Shown: positions 1 to 8,288, numbered from the stretch's first letter. The stretch is DNA of 39,651 nt from Phycisphaerae bacterium (GCA_002709295.1 PAQL01000039.1:1-39651); one strand, 5' to 3'. Numbers and translations: made by a program. Notes: a model not told the origin generated them from the sequence alone.

Positions 1-1536
1 CTGGCTCGAGATGGTGTAACCCGAAGCACCACGGAGACCGCACGAGGTGGTTCCGACGAGCTCCTGGCTGGTGACAGCGAGGGGGCTGGCGGCATCCTGC
101 TTGTACAGGTTGATGATGCAGGGCATGTACGAATCAGCGTCGTTCATGAACCAACCGAAGTTGACGCAGCTGACGTTGAAGGCGCCACCGAAGGCGGCGG
201 CGGGGTAGGAACGCGCGAGCACGTTCTCGGCGGTCGCACCGCACCAGACGCCGCCGGAGATGGTGAGGGCATCGTCGGCAGTGATGATCTGCGAGACGGT
301 GGTTCCACCGGGGTTGTCGCAGGCCGGATCCGGCAGCTGCGGGGCGGGGTCTTCCCAGCTGATGGTGATGTCACCGGTGCCGGTGGCACCCTGGAATCCG
401 CCGAGGCGGACGAGGTACTGGCCGGCGGTCAGGCCGGTCGCGATCAGTTCGGAGCTGAAGAAGTCCGGGTCGTCGCAATCCTCGTTGCAGGCGATGAAGA
501 CGTCGGGCAGGTTCGCGGGGTCGAAGGTCGAGCCCACCGCACCGGCGTCGTAGATCGCGATCTTGGTGTCGAAGCCCGCCGTGTTGCAGCAGGTCGCGGT
601 GACGGTGGAGTCACCGGTGAGCTCGATCATGTACCAGAGGTCCGAGTGGATCGGAAGGTCCTCGTAGGCCGAGCCGCAACCGACTTCGTCGGGGCCATCG
701 GTGTTGGCACCGGTGGTGTTGAACGCGATGGTCTCACCGTTGGTGACCATCATCGGGTTGGTGGCACAATCGTTGTCGTAGGCCGGGGCATCGCAGGAGT
801 ACTGGAAGATGCCGCAGAGAGCGACCGCGAGGCTGACGCAGGTGCTGTCCCAGCTGCTGTCGCAGCAGAAGGGGTCGCCGCCGGCATCGGCATCACAGGT
901 CAGAGCACAGCAGCTGAGGTCGGAGCAGCCGGGCTCGGGGTGCACTTCGCCGCAGGAACCGGTGGCTCCTTCGCAACCGGCGGGAATGCCGGCCGAGAGG
1001 GGGAAGTAGAAGTCGGCGGTGTTGCACTCGGAGTGACGAAGGCCGGTGCCATCGTTCCAGGTGCTCACGATGCCGGTGTTCACGATGCCGGACGCATCGA
1101 CCCTGTAGGTGAAGGGGGCCAGCGGCGTCTCGGTCTCGGCCAGGGCCTGGCGGTTGGAGCAGGTGTCGGGGGTGTCCGCACCGGTGTCGTCGCCGGCGAA
1201 CGGGGAGGTGGTCAGGCCGTAGGCCGTGTCGGCACCATTCTCCGAGGTGTCGAAGGCGAAGACGACTTCAGACGCCCAACCGGTGTAGCTCGATCCGCCG
1301 TTCCAGCAGATGTCGATGTCGACGTTGGACCAGCCGAAGGCACCGAGGTACCGGCCGGGATCGGCGGTATCGGTCGCCTGGGCGTTTGCGGGCACGCCGC
1401 CGCCGGCGAAGTCGACGAAGAAGATGTCGACGTCGCTGAAGCTGACGTCGAAACGAGTGGCGTCGCCTGCATAGGCGCCACCAACGATTCCGACCGTGCC
1501 GAGGGCGGCACAGGTCTTGATGAACTGAGACTGCAT
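1..1536 (-). CDS. Secreted Cys-rich protein with PPC-like domain (3' end off window)
   Basis: An open frame of 512 codons runs off the window edge without a stop, so the C-terminus is missing. It starts at ATG 1536 with GGAGG eight bases upstream. Residues 1-22 form a signal peptide ending AYA. Residues ~25-190 look like an all-beta domain. Residues ~195-245 hold a dense Cys module (CSDLSCC ... DPFCCDSSWDSTC) of a kind I know from planctomycete exported proteins. Residues ~258-385 resemble a PPC-type beta-sandwich (FNTTGANTDGP, DLWYMIELTG, DTKIAIYDAG, YLVRLGGFQGATG). The likely role is extracellular, perhaps adhesion or surface structure. No catalytic motif is visible and the function is unknown. 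The presence and reading frame of the gene are secure; the domain names rest on motif memory. Confidence 0.85.
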   Translation of the reverse strand, partial: MQSQFIKTCAALGTVGIVGGAYAGDATRFDVSFSDVDIFFVDFAGGGVPANAQATDTADPGRYLGAFGWSNVDIDICWNGGSSYTGWASEVVFAFDTSENGADTAYGLTTSPFAGDDTGADTPDTCSNRQALAETETPLAPFTYRVDASGIVNTGIVSTWNDGTGLRHSECNTADFYFPLSAGIPAGCEGATGSCGEVHPEPGCSDLSCCALTCDADAGGDPFCCDSSWDSTCVSLAVALCGIFQYSCDAPAYDNDCATNPMMVTNGETIAFNTTGANTDGPDEVGCGSAYEDLPIHSDLWYMIELTGDSTVTATCCNTAGFDTKIAIYDAGAVGSTFDPANLPDVFIACNEDCDDPDFFSSELIATGLTAGQYLVRLGGFQGATGTGDITISWEDPAPQLPDPACDNPGGTTVSQIITADDALTISGGVWCGATAENVLARSYPAAAFGGAFNVSCVNFGWFMNDADSYMPCIINLYKQDAASPLAVTSQELVGTTSCGLRGASGYTISSQ

Positions 1537-1608
1537 CCGTGAATCCTCCAATATCGGATCTTGCCAGACGAGGGCGGAGGGCCCCCATCGCATCAATGGG
1601 CATGGAAA

Positions 1609-1623
1609 GCCCTCAGAGAGGGC
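1609..1623 (-). other. Small hairpin in the 5' leader
   Basis: GCCCTC-AGA-GAGGGC is a perfect 6-bp stem with a 3-nt loop. It falls just downstream of the predicted promoter and about 73 nt before the start codon. It could affect mRNA stability. No riboswitch-like architecture is evident around it. Confidence 0.4.
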
Positions 1624-1632
1624 CGTCCCTTA

Positions 1633-1660
1633 AATGTAGTCAGGCGAGATACCCGGTCAA
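1633..1660 (-). promoter_or_regulatory. Sigma70-like promoter for the secreted Cys-rich gene
   Basis: On the minus strand TTGACC (1660-1655) is followed after 16 bp by TACATT (1638-1633). It lies about 97 bp upstream of ATG 1536, which leaves a leader of roughly 90 nt. It is the best -35/-10 pair in this gap, but it has not been tested. Confidence 0.5.
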
Positions 1661-1775
1661 TCCGCAATCACGGCAAATGATCGGTGCCGCGTCAAATCCC
1701 ACGAGAAAGGAGCGGTTCAGACTGTTTTTCCAGCAAGAATCGGGGTTGGCCATGATTACCGGACTCTTGCGGCCA

Positions 1776-2813
1776 TCAGTGCGACCGCCAATCCACAACG
1801 AGGTTGCCGAATTGAGCGCCGCTTTCGAGCCTCTCCCAGGCCGACCCCGCCTCGGAGGGGTTCACCACGCGATCCAGGACCGAGTCGAGTCGGCCAAGCT
1901 CGAACAACCGGACGATCTCTCGAAACTCCGTCATGCTGCCCATGGTCGAGCCGAGGATCGAAAGCTGGTTCCAGAAGATGCGGGTCAGATCGGTGGCGGC
2001 ATCCCCCCCGGTGGTGGCCCCACAGGTCACCAGTCGCCCGCCCCTTGCCATTGATCGCATGCAGGAGGCGTGAATGGCCTTGCCGACGGACTCCACGCAG
2101 ACATCGACCCCCCGCCTTCCCGTGGCCGTTCGAACGCCGCGACTCCAGTCCTCTCCTTCATCGAGCAGAGCCTCATCGGCCCCGAGTTCAATCGCCCGAT
2201 CCAGCTTCCACTGGTGACGACTGGTGACGACGGTCCGACACCCGAGGGTCCGGCAGATCCCAAGGGCCGCCAGGGCCACACCACCTCCGATTCCCGGAAT
2301 CAACACCCATTCACCGGGCCGGACCCGGGCCCTGGTCACCAGCATCCGCCACGCGGTCAGATGCGTGAGGCCGAAGGCTGCGGCCTGATCCGCGGCATGG
2401 TGATCACCGATCTCCAGCACATTCGAGGCCGGGGCCACGAAGGCCTCCGCCATCGTTCCGGGCGTGTGCTCGCCGACCAGGTGAAACACCTCGCCGGCAG
2501 GAAGGCCGCCCGGCACATCGGGTTCGACGACGGGGACCGCGGCATTCATCACCACCCGCTTTCCGACCCAGTCCGATCCGACGCCCTCCCCCACCGCGTC
2601 GATGCGACCGACGCCGTCACACCCCGTGACCCTCGGCCATGGTCGTTCGACCCCGGGAATCCCCTGTCCCACCCAGAGGTCGAGGTGGTTGAGCCCCGCA
2701 GCCTCCGTACGGACTCGAACCTCGCCGAGCCCCGGCTCCGGCAGCGGGATCTCGATGAGCTGGACGTTCGGGGCCACGGGGGCCCCGCCGGTCATGACGG
2801 CGATCGCTTTCAT
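1776..2813 (-). CDS. Zinc-independent MDR-family alcohol dehydrogenase / quinone oxidoreductase
   Basis: This 345-residue medium-chain dehydrogenase/reductase has an N-terminal GroES-like fold (GLNHLDLWVGQGIPG, GCDGVGRIDAVGEGVG). A Rossmann NAD(P)-binding core follows, with the glycine motif IPGIGGGVALAALG near residue 175. The lobe that binds structural zinc in related enzymes is retained around residues 90-120 but has no cysteines. The catalytic-zinc Cys position is also not Cys, so it probably works without metal as an NADPH:quinone-type or enoyl reductase. The substrate is unknown. ATG 2813 is chosen because the protein aligns from there and TAGACT sits 7 nt upstream. The open frame continues to 4253, but that extension lies antisense to the DUF1573 gene and is not coding. 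It is divergent from that lipoprotein gene. Confidence 0.85.
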   Translation of the reverse strand: MKAIAVMTGGAPVAPNVQLIEIPLPEPGLGEVRVRTEAAGLNHLDLWVGQGIPGVERPWPRVTGCDGVGRIDAVGEGVGSDWVGKRVVMNAAVPVVEPDVPGGLPAGEVFHLVGEHTPGTMAEAFVAPASNVLEIGDHHAADQAAAFGLTHLTAWRMLVTRARVRPGEWVLIPGIGGGVALAALGICRTLGCRTVVTSRHQWKLDRAIELGADEALLDEGEDWSRGVRTATGRRGVDVCVESVGKAIHASCMRSMARGGRLVTCGATTGGDAATDLTRIFWNQLSILGSTMGSMTEFREIVRLFELGRLDSVLDRVVNPSEAGSAWERLESGAQFGNLVVDWRSH

Positions 2814-2820
2814 CCCGGGG

Positions 2821-2826
2821 AGTCTA
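2821..2826 (-). promoter_or_regulatory. -10 hexamer TAGACT, leaderless-type
   Basis: On the minus strand TAGACT is followed by CCCCGGG and then ATG 2813, a 7-nt spacing. There is no convincing Shine-Dalgarno sequence. The geometry places transcription start at or next to the start codon. Confidence 0.5.
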
Positions 2827-2860
2827 GAGCCATCGGCCACAGCCCATGTCTTCTCTGCCC

Positions 2861-2866
2861 TACCGT
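2861..2866 (+). promoter_or_regulatory. Probable -10 (TACCGT) of the DUF1573 lipoprotein gene
   Basis: TACCGT fits TANNNT and lies 31 nt before ATG 2898. That leaves a short leader containing AAGGAG at 2886-2891. It contrasts with the leaderless-type promoters elsewhere in the window. The 84-bp gap also serves the divergent oxidoreductase gene. Confidence 0.35.
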
Positions 2867-2897
2867 ATGGGGGCACCGCCCTCTCAAGGAGCCTCCG

Positions 2898-4112
2898 ATG
2901 ACTTCGCTGCCGATCTCCTCCGGCCTCCGTCTCACCGCCATGACGCTCGCGATCGCACTGCTCCTTCCGGGATGCGGCGATGCCGAGAAGAACACCCAGA
3001 CCACCAGCACGGGCCAGCCGGCCGGCGGCTCCACGGCCGCGGTGGCACCGGCCGCCACCGGAGACACGGCGCCGACTCCCTCCGGACCCTCGAGCCCGGC
3101 GGCCTCCGATTCCGAGGCCTCCCTGGAAGGGATCATCTATCAGAGCGGCTCCATCCCGATCCGACCGGGTGCCACCGCGGTCTACGGGGATCCGGCGGAC
3201 GTGGACTTCGGCGTGGTGACCCCGGGATCGAAACTTCGGACCGAGATCAGGCTCGTCAATCCGACCGACCAGCCGGTGGTGCTGAGGGCCGCGGTTCCGA
3301 CCTGCCAGTGCACCACCGTGAACGTGGACGGAACGATCATTCCCTCCATGGGCGCCGTGGGCATCCCCATGACCCTCCAGGTACCGAGCACCACCGGTGA
3401 GAAGAAGGCGGCGGTCAACACCGTTCTGGTTCCGGGGGGCAAGGGACCGCGTCTCACCCTGCGAGCGATCGCCGCCTATGCGGTCCGGGCCACCGCTTCC
3501 ACGTCGGCGGGCGGTCCCTCGACCCTGTGGGTGGACGCTCTGAAGCCCGCAGGCATCAGCGGCCGGATCCAGCTCGACTCCACCGACGGCCGACCCTTCA
3601 GGGTGCTGTCCGTGAACGGGGAGACGCCGATGTTCCTGCAGGGCACCGGCCAGCCGGCCACGACCCAGTCGATCGCCTACGACCTGAGCGGCCGGACCTC
3701 GGCCACGATGCCGAAGTGGATGCTGATCGAGACCGACCATCCGGACGCACCGATGGTCGAGATGCGGGTCCGGCACATGGCCTCCCGGCTTCCGCATCAG
3801 TTTCAGAACTACAAGGTGAAGGTCCAGTTCGACGGCTACATCGCCAACGTCGGCCGGATCAGCCCGGGGAGCACCGCGGAGTTCTCCGTGGAGCTCAAGC
3901 AGTTCAAGCGGCGCACCCTGTCCGGACTTCGCTCGGGCAATCCCGACTTCGTCGTGAACCTGCTGCAGCGCAAGGACGGCGATGGCGACCGGGTTCGAAT
4001 CACCGGCAGCATCACCCCGAAACCGGGTTTCAACGGCCCCTTCATCTGCCCCGTGCAGTTCAACACACCGGAAGGTGCCGAGACGATGTACGTGATCGGG
4101 ACGATCCGCTGA
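2898..4112 (+). CDS. DUF1573-domain lipoprotein
   Basis: The 404-residue product begins with a lipoprotein signal peptide. A hydrophobic stretch ends in LLLPGC, with the lipidated Cys at residue 26. A Thr/Pro/Ala/Ser-rich linker runs to about residue 85. A DUF1573 Ig-like domain follows (VDFGVVTPGSKLRTEIRLVN, then TCQCTT with Cys136 and Cys138). The C-terminal half repeats a beta-rich pattern (VGRISPGSTAEFSVELKQF), probably a second Ig-like domain. It should be anchored in a membrane facing the periplasm. DUF1573 proteins are common in Bacteroidetes and planctomycetes and have no agreed function. The start is fixed by AAGGAG six bases before ATG 2898. Confidence 0.85.
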   Translation: MTSLPISSGLRLTAMTLAIALLLPGCGDAEKNTQTTSTGQPAGGSTAAVAPAATGDTAPTPSGPSSPAASDSEASLEGIIYQSGSIPIRPGATAVYGDPADVDFGVVTPGSKLRTEIRLVNPTDQPVVLRAAVPTCQCTTVNVDGTIIPSMGAVGIPMTLQVPSTTGEKKAAVNTVLVPGGKGPRLTLRAIAAYAVRATASTSAGGPSTLWVDALKPAGISGRIQLDSTDGRPFRVLSVNGETPMFLQGTGQPATTQSIAYDLSGRTSATMPKWMLIETDHPDAPMVEMRVRHMASRLPHQFQNYKVKVQFDGYIANVGRISPGSTAEFSVELKQFKRRTLSGLRSGNPDFVVNLLQRKDGDGDRVRITGSITPKPGFNGPFICPVQFNTPEGAETMYVIGTIR

Positions 4113-4140
4113 GCAGGCGGAAGAACACCTGAGCTCCGGA

Positions 4141-4407
4141 TCACCCCGCCGCGGGGTCGCCGCCGGTGCCTTCCGGTGACGCCTCGATCGCATCCAGTCG
4201 AGCCTCGATCGAGTCCAGTCGTCGTTCGATCGCCCGGCCGGGACCGGCATCAAGCCACTCGTTCACAGCGGCCCGCAGTCCGTCCGTGAGAGCCGCGGCA
4301 TCGATGCCGCCGACCTCCAGACTCGGATCCCCCTCCAGCAGAGCCTCTCGAAAAGCCTTCCACCACTCGGAGTCGGGAAGGCCCCGGTCTTCACCTGATT
4401 CGATCAT
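4141..4407 (-). CDS. Small hypothetical protein (88 aa)
   Basis: I do not recognise this family. From ATG 4407 the product is 88 residues and acidic. It has a Trp-containing segment (DSEWWKAFREALLEGDP), a helix (LTDGLRAAVNEWLDAG), then a heptad-like stretch (AIERRLDSIEARLDAIEA) that looks like a short coiled coil. No signal peptide or membrane segment is present, so it should be cytoplasmic and perhaps oligomeric. AGGA lies about 8 bases before ATG 4407; the open frame extends to 4473, but that extension looks less protein-like. It sits convergent to the DUF1573 gene and divergent from the secreted repeat protein. Codon use resembles its neighbours, which supports a real gene. Confidence 0.6.
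   Translation of the reverse strand: MIESGEDRGLPDSEWWKAFREALLEGDPSLEVGGIDAAALTDGLRAAVNEWLDAGPGRAIERRLDSIEARLDAIEASPEGTGGDPAAG
4143..4157 (+). terminator. GC hairpin after the DUF1573 gene
   Basis: ACCCCG-CCG-CGGGGT forms a 6-bp stem 30 nt past the stop at 4112. It overlaps the last codons of the convergent small gene. No T-run follows, so it is only a possible terminator or 3'-end stabiliser for the plus-strand transcript. Confidence 0.3.
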
Positions 4408-4477
4408 GTCGTCATCCTGGCAGGTCGCAACGCTGGGAAAATGGGCATCCGTGCTCACTCGGATCCCTGCCAAAGGC

Positions 4478-4483
4478 TAGCCT
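4478..4483 (+). promoter_or_regulatory. -10 hexamer TAGCCT, leaderless-type
   Basis: TAGCCT is followed by seven bases (taccggc) and ATG 4491. No Shine-Dalgarno sequence is present in the 20 bases before the start. Confidence 0.5.
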
Positions 4484-4490
4484 TACCGGC

Positions 4491-5933
4491 ATGGAATCGC
4501 ACAACACCCATCGCTCTCCGACCATTCGCCCACTCCACCTCGGACTCGTCGTCACGATGATCACCGCTGGTGCCGGATTCGCCTCCGGGACGGGGGACGG
4601 GCCCCCTCGACGACCGGTGCGTCTCACCGAGGAGATTCGCGAACTGGTCGAACGACCGGCGGACAAGGAACTCGATCCGCGCATCAAGTCCGAACGGATC
4701 ACCATGCTTCCGGAGACCCGGGTGCCGGAGACGGTGGTGATGCCGACCGCACCGGTCCACCGGATCGCCCGCGACCGGAACCAGACCGATCTGTCTCCCG
4801 AGGACTGGCAGGCCGCGACGGCCGCCCTCGCCGGAGGGCTCCGGTGGCTCGCTTCCAACCAGTCGTCAAGGGGCGCCTGGATGGAGGGAGAGCTGGTCGA
4901 ACCGACCGATCAACCCCCCCGCGAGGCCGCAGCCTCGATCGCGGTGACCGCGATGGCCATGAAGGCGCTCGCCCAGGCGGATCCGGACAAGCCCGCCCTT
5001 CGATCCGCTCGCGACCAGGCCCTGCAGTTCGTGCGCAGCGAACTCGAGACCCGGGGATTCAGCGGGATCGATTCCACCGGCCTCGGCAACTACGTGACCA
5101 GTGCGGTGGCCATGGGACTCGCGGCCCTCGGCTCGGATTCCGATCCGGGAGACGCAGCCCTGCTCACCGGAGCGGTCGATCACCTCACCGGCGGCCAGTG
5201 GGATCAGGCGGAGGGCGTCGGTCCCGGCCGGGACTGGTTCGGGGGCGCGGGGTACGGTCGTCATGGTCGCCCCGATCTCTCCAACACCCAGATGATGCTG
5301 GATGCGCTGTACGACGCCGGCGTGAGCCCCGATGAACCCGCGGTGCAACGGGCCCTGGTGTTCCTCGGGCGGAGCCAGAACCTCAAGGCCACCAACCCGG
5401 CCGACTGGGCTCAGGCAGGCTCCGACGACGGCGGCTTCATCTACACCCCCGCCAACGGAGGCGAATCCTTCGGGAGCCAGTCCGCGGGCGAGGGACGCTA
5501 CGGCGAGTCGATGCCGGCAGGTGCGGCCCGCAGTCTGCGCAGCTACGGATCGATGACCTATGCGGGCTTCAAGAGCCTGCTGTTCGCCGGACTCGATGCG
5601 GAGGACCCCCGGGTCAAGGCGGCCCTGGACTGGATCAGAAACCACTGGACCTTCGACGAGAATCCGGGGATCGGTCAACAGGGTCTCTACTACTACCTGC
5701 ACGCCATGGCCCGAGCCCTGAGGGCATCCGGCATCGATGTCATCACGACGCCCGACGGCGTCGAGCACGACTGGCGATCCGAACTGATCGATGCCCTGAC
5801 GAGCCGACAGGAGAGCACCGGATCGTGGCGCAATCCGGTGGACCGGTGGGAGGAATCCAAGCGTCCGCTGGCGACGGCCTATTCGGTGCTGGCCCTCGAG
5901 GAGTGCCTCAAGCCGACCCGTCTGGCGGAGTGA
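4491..5933 (+). CDS. Secreted prenyltransferase/terpene-cyclase-fold repeat protein
   Basis: The 480-residue product has an N-terminal hydrophobic segment (residues ~16-32), probably a signal peptide or anchor. After a linker, residues ~105-475 contain alpha-alpha toroid repeats of the prenyltransferase/squalene-cyclase type. Examples are GGLRWLASNQSSRGAW, ALVFLGRSQN with DDGGFIY, ALDWIRNHW with GLYYYLHAMARAL, and LTSRQESTGSWRNP. The cyclase catalytic DxDD motif is not seen, so it is unlikely to be a hopene synthase. Planctomycete genomes encode many such non-enzymatic or uncharacterised repeat proteins. Its last 26 bp overlap the 3' end of the convergent DUF3179 gene. The fold is fairly sure; the function is unknown. 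Confidence 0.8.
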   Translation: MESHNTHRSPTIRPLHLGLVVTMITAGAGFASGTGDGPPRRPVRLTEEIRELVERPADKELDPRIKSERITMLPETRVPETVVMPTAPVHRIARDRNQTDLSPEDWQAATAALAGGLRWLASNQSSRGAWMEGELVEPTDQPPREAAASIAVTAMAMKALAQADPDKPALRSARDQALQFVRSELETRGFSGIDSTGLGNYVTSAVAMGLAALGSDSDPGDAALLTGAVDHLTGGQWDQAEGVGPGRDWFGGAGYGRHGRPDLSNTQMMLDALYDAGVSPDEPAVQRALVFLGRSQNLKATNPADWAQAGSDDGGFIYTPANGGESFGSQSAGEGRYGESMPAGAARSLRSYGSMTYAGFKSLLFAGLDAEDPRVKAALDWIRNHWTFDENPGIGQQGLYYYLHAMARALRASGIDVITTPDGVEHDWRSELIDALTSRQESTGSWRNPVDRWEESKRPLATAYSVLALEECLKPTRLAE

Positions 5934-7047
5934 GCGCGTCACCGCCGATCGACTTCCGTCCCCGTTCGAGCGCCTCGACCGCGCCCTCGGGATCGGGCGT
6001 CCAGACCGACGACCACATGCCGAACCTGGTGACCAGTCCCCCGGGGTCCACCACCACCGCGGTCGATGCTCCGGCATCCGGGCGGATCACCATGGTTCGA
6101 TCGCCGAAGACCAACCGGGTTCGACCCGCGACGGCATTCGCCTGCAGTTCGGCGATCGGAACCACTCCCAGCACCCTGGCATCGGTGTCCATCACGGTCA
6201 GCACCCTGTCCCGACCCGCAGGAAGATCGGGGTCCGCGCCGGCGGCGGTCCTTCGGGGCGGAATGAGCCAGTCATCGCCATCGAGATATCGTCGGTAGTC
6301 GATCCTTCGGTACCTCCTCATCGACTCTGGATCCCTCAGCGCGACCAAGGTCTCGGGATGCAGGGCGAGCCAGTCCCGCCAGGTACCCACCGAGACGCCC
6401 GGAACGGGCGTCAATCGAGCCCCGACCGCAGGGCCGGCCACGGCTCGCCCGTCATGAGCCGACCAGAGACTCGCCGATTCACTGCCGGTGTCGTACATCA
6501 GAAGCGCGAGATCGACGAGCAATCCGCTCACTCCGAAGTCCATCACCGTTCCATCGGGAAGTCGCCGGTCGTAGACCATGACCTCGTCGGTGAGTGGTGA
6601 TCGGGCGATCACGATGGGCACGCCCCCCACCTCGTCCATCACGATCTCGTGGGCATCCACGATGAACAGCGGATAGGCGCGTATGTCTCCGCCGATCACC
6701 AGCCCGATCACGCGATCACCACTGACCACGTTCTTCTGCCACTTTCTGGATTCACTGGCATTCACGTCCGCGACCTCGGCTCCGGACAGGCTTTCCGGCA
6801 TGAGGTAGGCAGGAAGGAAGTCGCGGGGACTCCCGGTCGAGATGATCGCCTCCCGTTCCACGATCGCATTGGAGAGATCGATGCCGTAGCTCTCCGGATC
6901 GGATCCATCACCGATCGGATCCGGACCGGTGAGGAGACCCGCGAGTCCCCACGCCAGCACCGCGCCTCCGCCGAACAGGCCCAGCAGGATCGACGCGATG
7001 AGCGGCTTGCGACCGGTCGAAACACCTTCAGTCCGGGTTTCACTCAT
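5908..7047 (-). CDS. DUF3179 membrane-anchored protein
   Basis: The product is 379 residues, with one transmembrane helix at about 15-40 (LIASILLGLFGGGAVLAWGL) and a large domain probably outside the cytoplasmic membrane. The body matches DUF3179: DVNASESRKWQKNVVSGDRV, RAYPLFIVDAHEIVMDEVGG, RSPLTDEVMVYDRRLPDG, FGVSGLLVDLALLMYDT and LWSAHDGRAVAGP. The family has no established biochemical role. ATG 7047 overlaps the stop of ctaB by 4 bp, so the two are translationally coupled. That ties this unknown protein to heme O synthesis or oxidase biogenesis by context only. Its 3' end overlaps the convergent repeat-protein gene by 26 bp. Confidence 0.8.
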   Translation of the reverse strand: MSETRTEGVSTGRKPLIASILLGLFGGGAVLAWGLAGLLTGPDPIGDGSDPESYGIDLSNAIVEREAIISTGSPRDFLPAYLMPESLSGAEVADVNASESRKWQKNVVSGDRVIGLVIGGDIRAYPLFIVDAHEIVMDEVGGVPIVIARSPLTDEVMVYDRRLPDGTVMDFGVSGLLVDLALLMYDTGSESASLWSAHDGRAVAGPAVGARLTPVPGVSVGTWRDWLALHPETLVALRDPESMRRYRRIDYRRYLDGDDWLIPPRRTAAGADPDLPAGRDRVLTVMDTDARVLGVVPIAELQANAVAGRTRLVFGDRTMVIRPDAGASTAVVVDPGGLVTRFGMWSSVWTPDPEGAVEALERGRKSIGGDALTPPDGSA

Positions 7048-8081
7048 GATTTTGCTTCTTCAAGGGTCTCGACCGGTGGAGACGGCGCACTCTCCGAGAT
7101 CACCGAGGTCCGACCGCCGCGCAACCATGCATCGGGAGACACCGGGCCGCGATCGAGGACCATCACGGTGAGGATGATCGGCAGGTACGCCAGACTGGCG
7201 AGAAAGACCGACCTCGCCGTGACGTCGTCGGGCTGAAGCCAGAAACTGAGACATCGCATCGTGAACCAGACGCCCAGCAGCACCGATCCCAGAGCCGACC
7301 ACCATCCGGTCACGCCGAACATCGTCGAGAGAAGACCTATCGGGATCAGCATCGCCGCGGTGGTGATCATCCCCTGGCCGGTGATCCGACCCGAGCCGTC
7401 GAGCACCGGAAGCATCTTGTGCCCACCACGTCGATAGTCCTCGCGATAGAGCCAGGCCAGGGCGAAGAAGTGCGGAAGCTGCCATACGAACAACAGGGCT
7501 CCGACCAGCCACGCTCCGACCTCCAGAGCTCCGGTGGCGGCCGCCCAGCCGATCATCGGCGGGATCGCTCCGCAGATCGCGCCCAACAGCGTGTTGACCG
7601 ACGACATCGGCTTCATCGGGGTGTATATGACGACGTAGATCAGGATGTTCGCGATCGCCAGTCCCGCCGCGAGCAGGTCGACTGCGCCTGCCAGCACCAC
7701 GAACCCCGCATAGCCCGACCCCACCCCCGCCATGAATGTGAGGCCCCTGGAAAGCCGGCCGCTGGCGACCGGGCGATCGCGGGTGCGGTGCATCCGGGCG
7801 TCCCGGGATCGCTCCAGAACCTGATTCAGAATCGCGGCGCTGGCCGCAGCCAGTCCGGTGCCCAGCAGCGTCAGTCCGAGACGCGACCAGTCGAAGTCGG
7901 AGGCGCCGAACCGACCCAGCCCGTACCCGACCGCGGTGGTCACCAGAACGAGGATGTTGAGCCTCATTTTGGTGAGATCGGCCATCATCGCCCGGAAACC
8001 CGGCTCGGCAGACACCTCACCATTCTCCACGGAAGCGGGTGGATCCACGGAAGTGCTCGGCTTGGTGGCGGCTGCAGGCAT
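7044..8081 (-). CDS. ctaB: Protoheme IX farnesyltransferase (heme O synthase)
   Basis: This integral membrane UbiA-family enzyme farnesylates heme B to heme O, the first step to heme A for the caa3 oxidase encoded nearby. From ATG 8081 it has 345 residues. The Asp-rich prenyl-diphosphate motif is NQVLERSRDARMHRTRDRP. The family signatures YVVIYTPMKPMSSVNTLLGA, PPMIGWAA and LPHFFALAWLYREDYRRGGHKMLPV follow. About eight to nine membrane helices are evident. An in-frame GTG at 8105 would add eight residues. I prefer ATG because TACACT, a -10-like hexamer, lies only 10 nt upstream of it and overlaps the GTG extension. It precedes the DUF3179 gene with a 4-bp overlap. Confidence 0.92.
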   Translation of the reverse strand: MPAAATKPSTSVDPPASVENGEVSAEPGFRAMMADLTKMRLNILVLVTTAVGYGLGRFGASDFDWSRLGLTLLGTGLAAASAAILNQVLERSRDARMHRTRDRPVASGRLSRGLTFMAGVGSGYAGFVVLAGAVDLLAAGLAIANILIYVVIYTPMKPMSSVNTLLGAICGAIPPMIGWAAATGALEVGAWLVGALLFVWQLPHFFALAWLYREDYRRGGHKMLPVLDGSGRITGQGMITTAAMLIPIGLLSTMFGVTGWWSALGSVLLGVWFTMRCLSFWLQPDDVTARSVFLASLAYLPIILTVMVLDRGPVSPDAWLRGGRTSVISESAPSPPVETLEEAKS

Positions 8082-8091
8082 GGGTCGGATC

Positions 8092-8097
8092 AGTGTA
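8092..8097 (-). promoter_or_regulatory. -10-like TACACT near ctaB start
   Basis: On the minus strand TACACT lies 10 nt before ATG 8081, which predicts a leader of only a few nucleotides. It favours the ATG over the upstream GTG as the ctaB start. Confidence 0.35.
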
Positions 8098-8288
8098 GAT
8101 CCCACGACCCGACCGGTACGGCGGCAGGGCTCCGGATCCCGGATACCGGACGGACTTCAGCACCTGCGGCCCGGGATCGGCCATCCAAACTCGGAATTCC
8201 ATCTGATCCCGCGATCCGGTCATGCGGATCCGGTTCTCAAGGTCTTCGATCCGAGCGTCAGACGAGAGACCCGGGGCACCGCGACAGA

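Noticed and set aside
646-1542. Long plus-strand open frame over the first secreted gene
   Set aside because: The minus strand encodes a signal peptide, Cys module and PPC-like domain from an SD-preceded ATG. The plus frame gives a low-complexity Gly/Val product typical of GC-rich shadows.
2070-2897. Upstream extension of the DUF1573 gene
   Set aside because: It is antisense to the MDR dehydrogenase. The lipoprotein signal and AAGGAG fix the start at 2898.
4491-5933. Squalene-hopene cyclase
   Set aside because: The toroid repeats are present, but the catalytic DxDD motif is not seen and the protein is exported and shorter.
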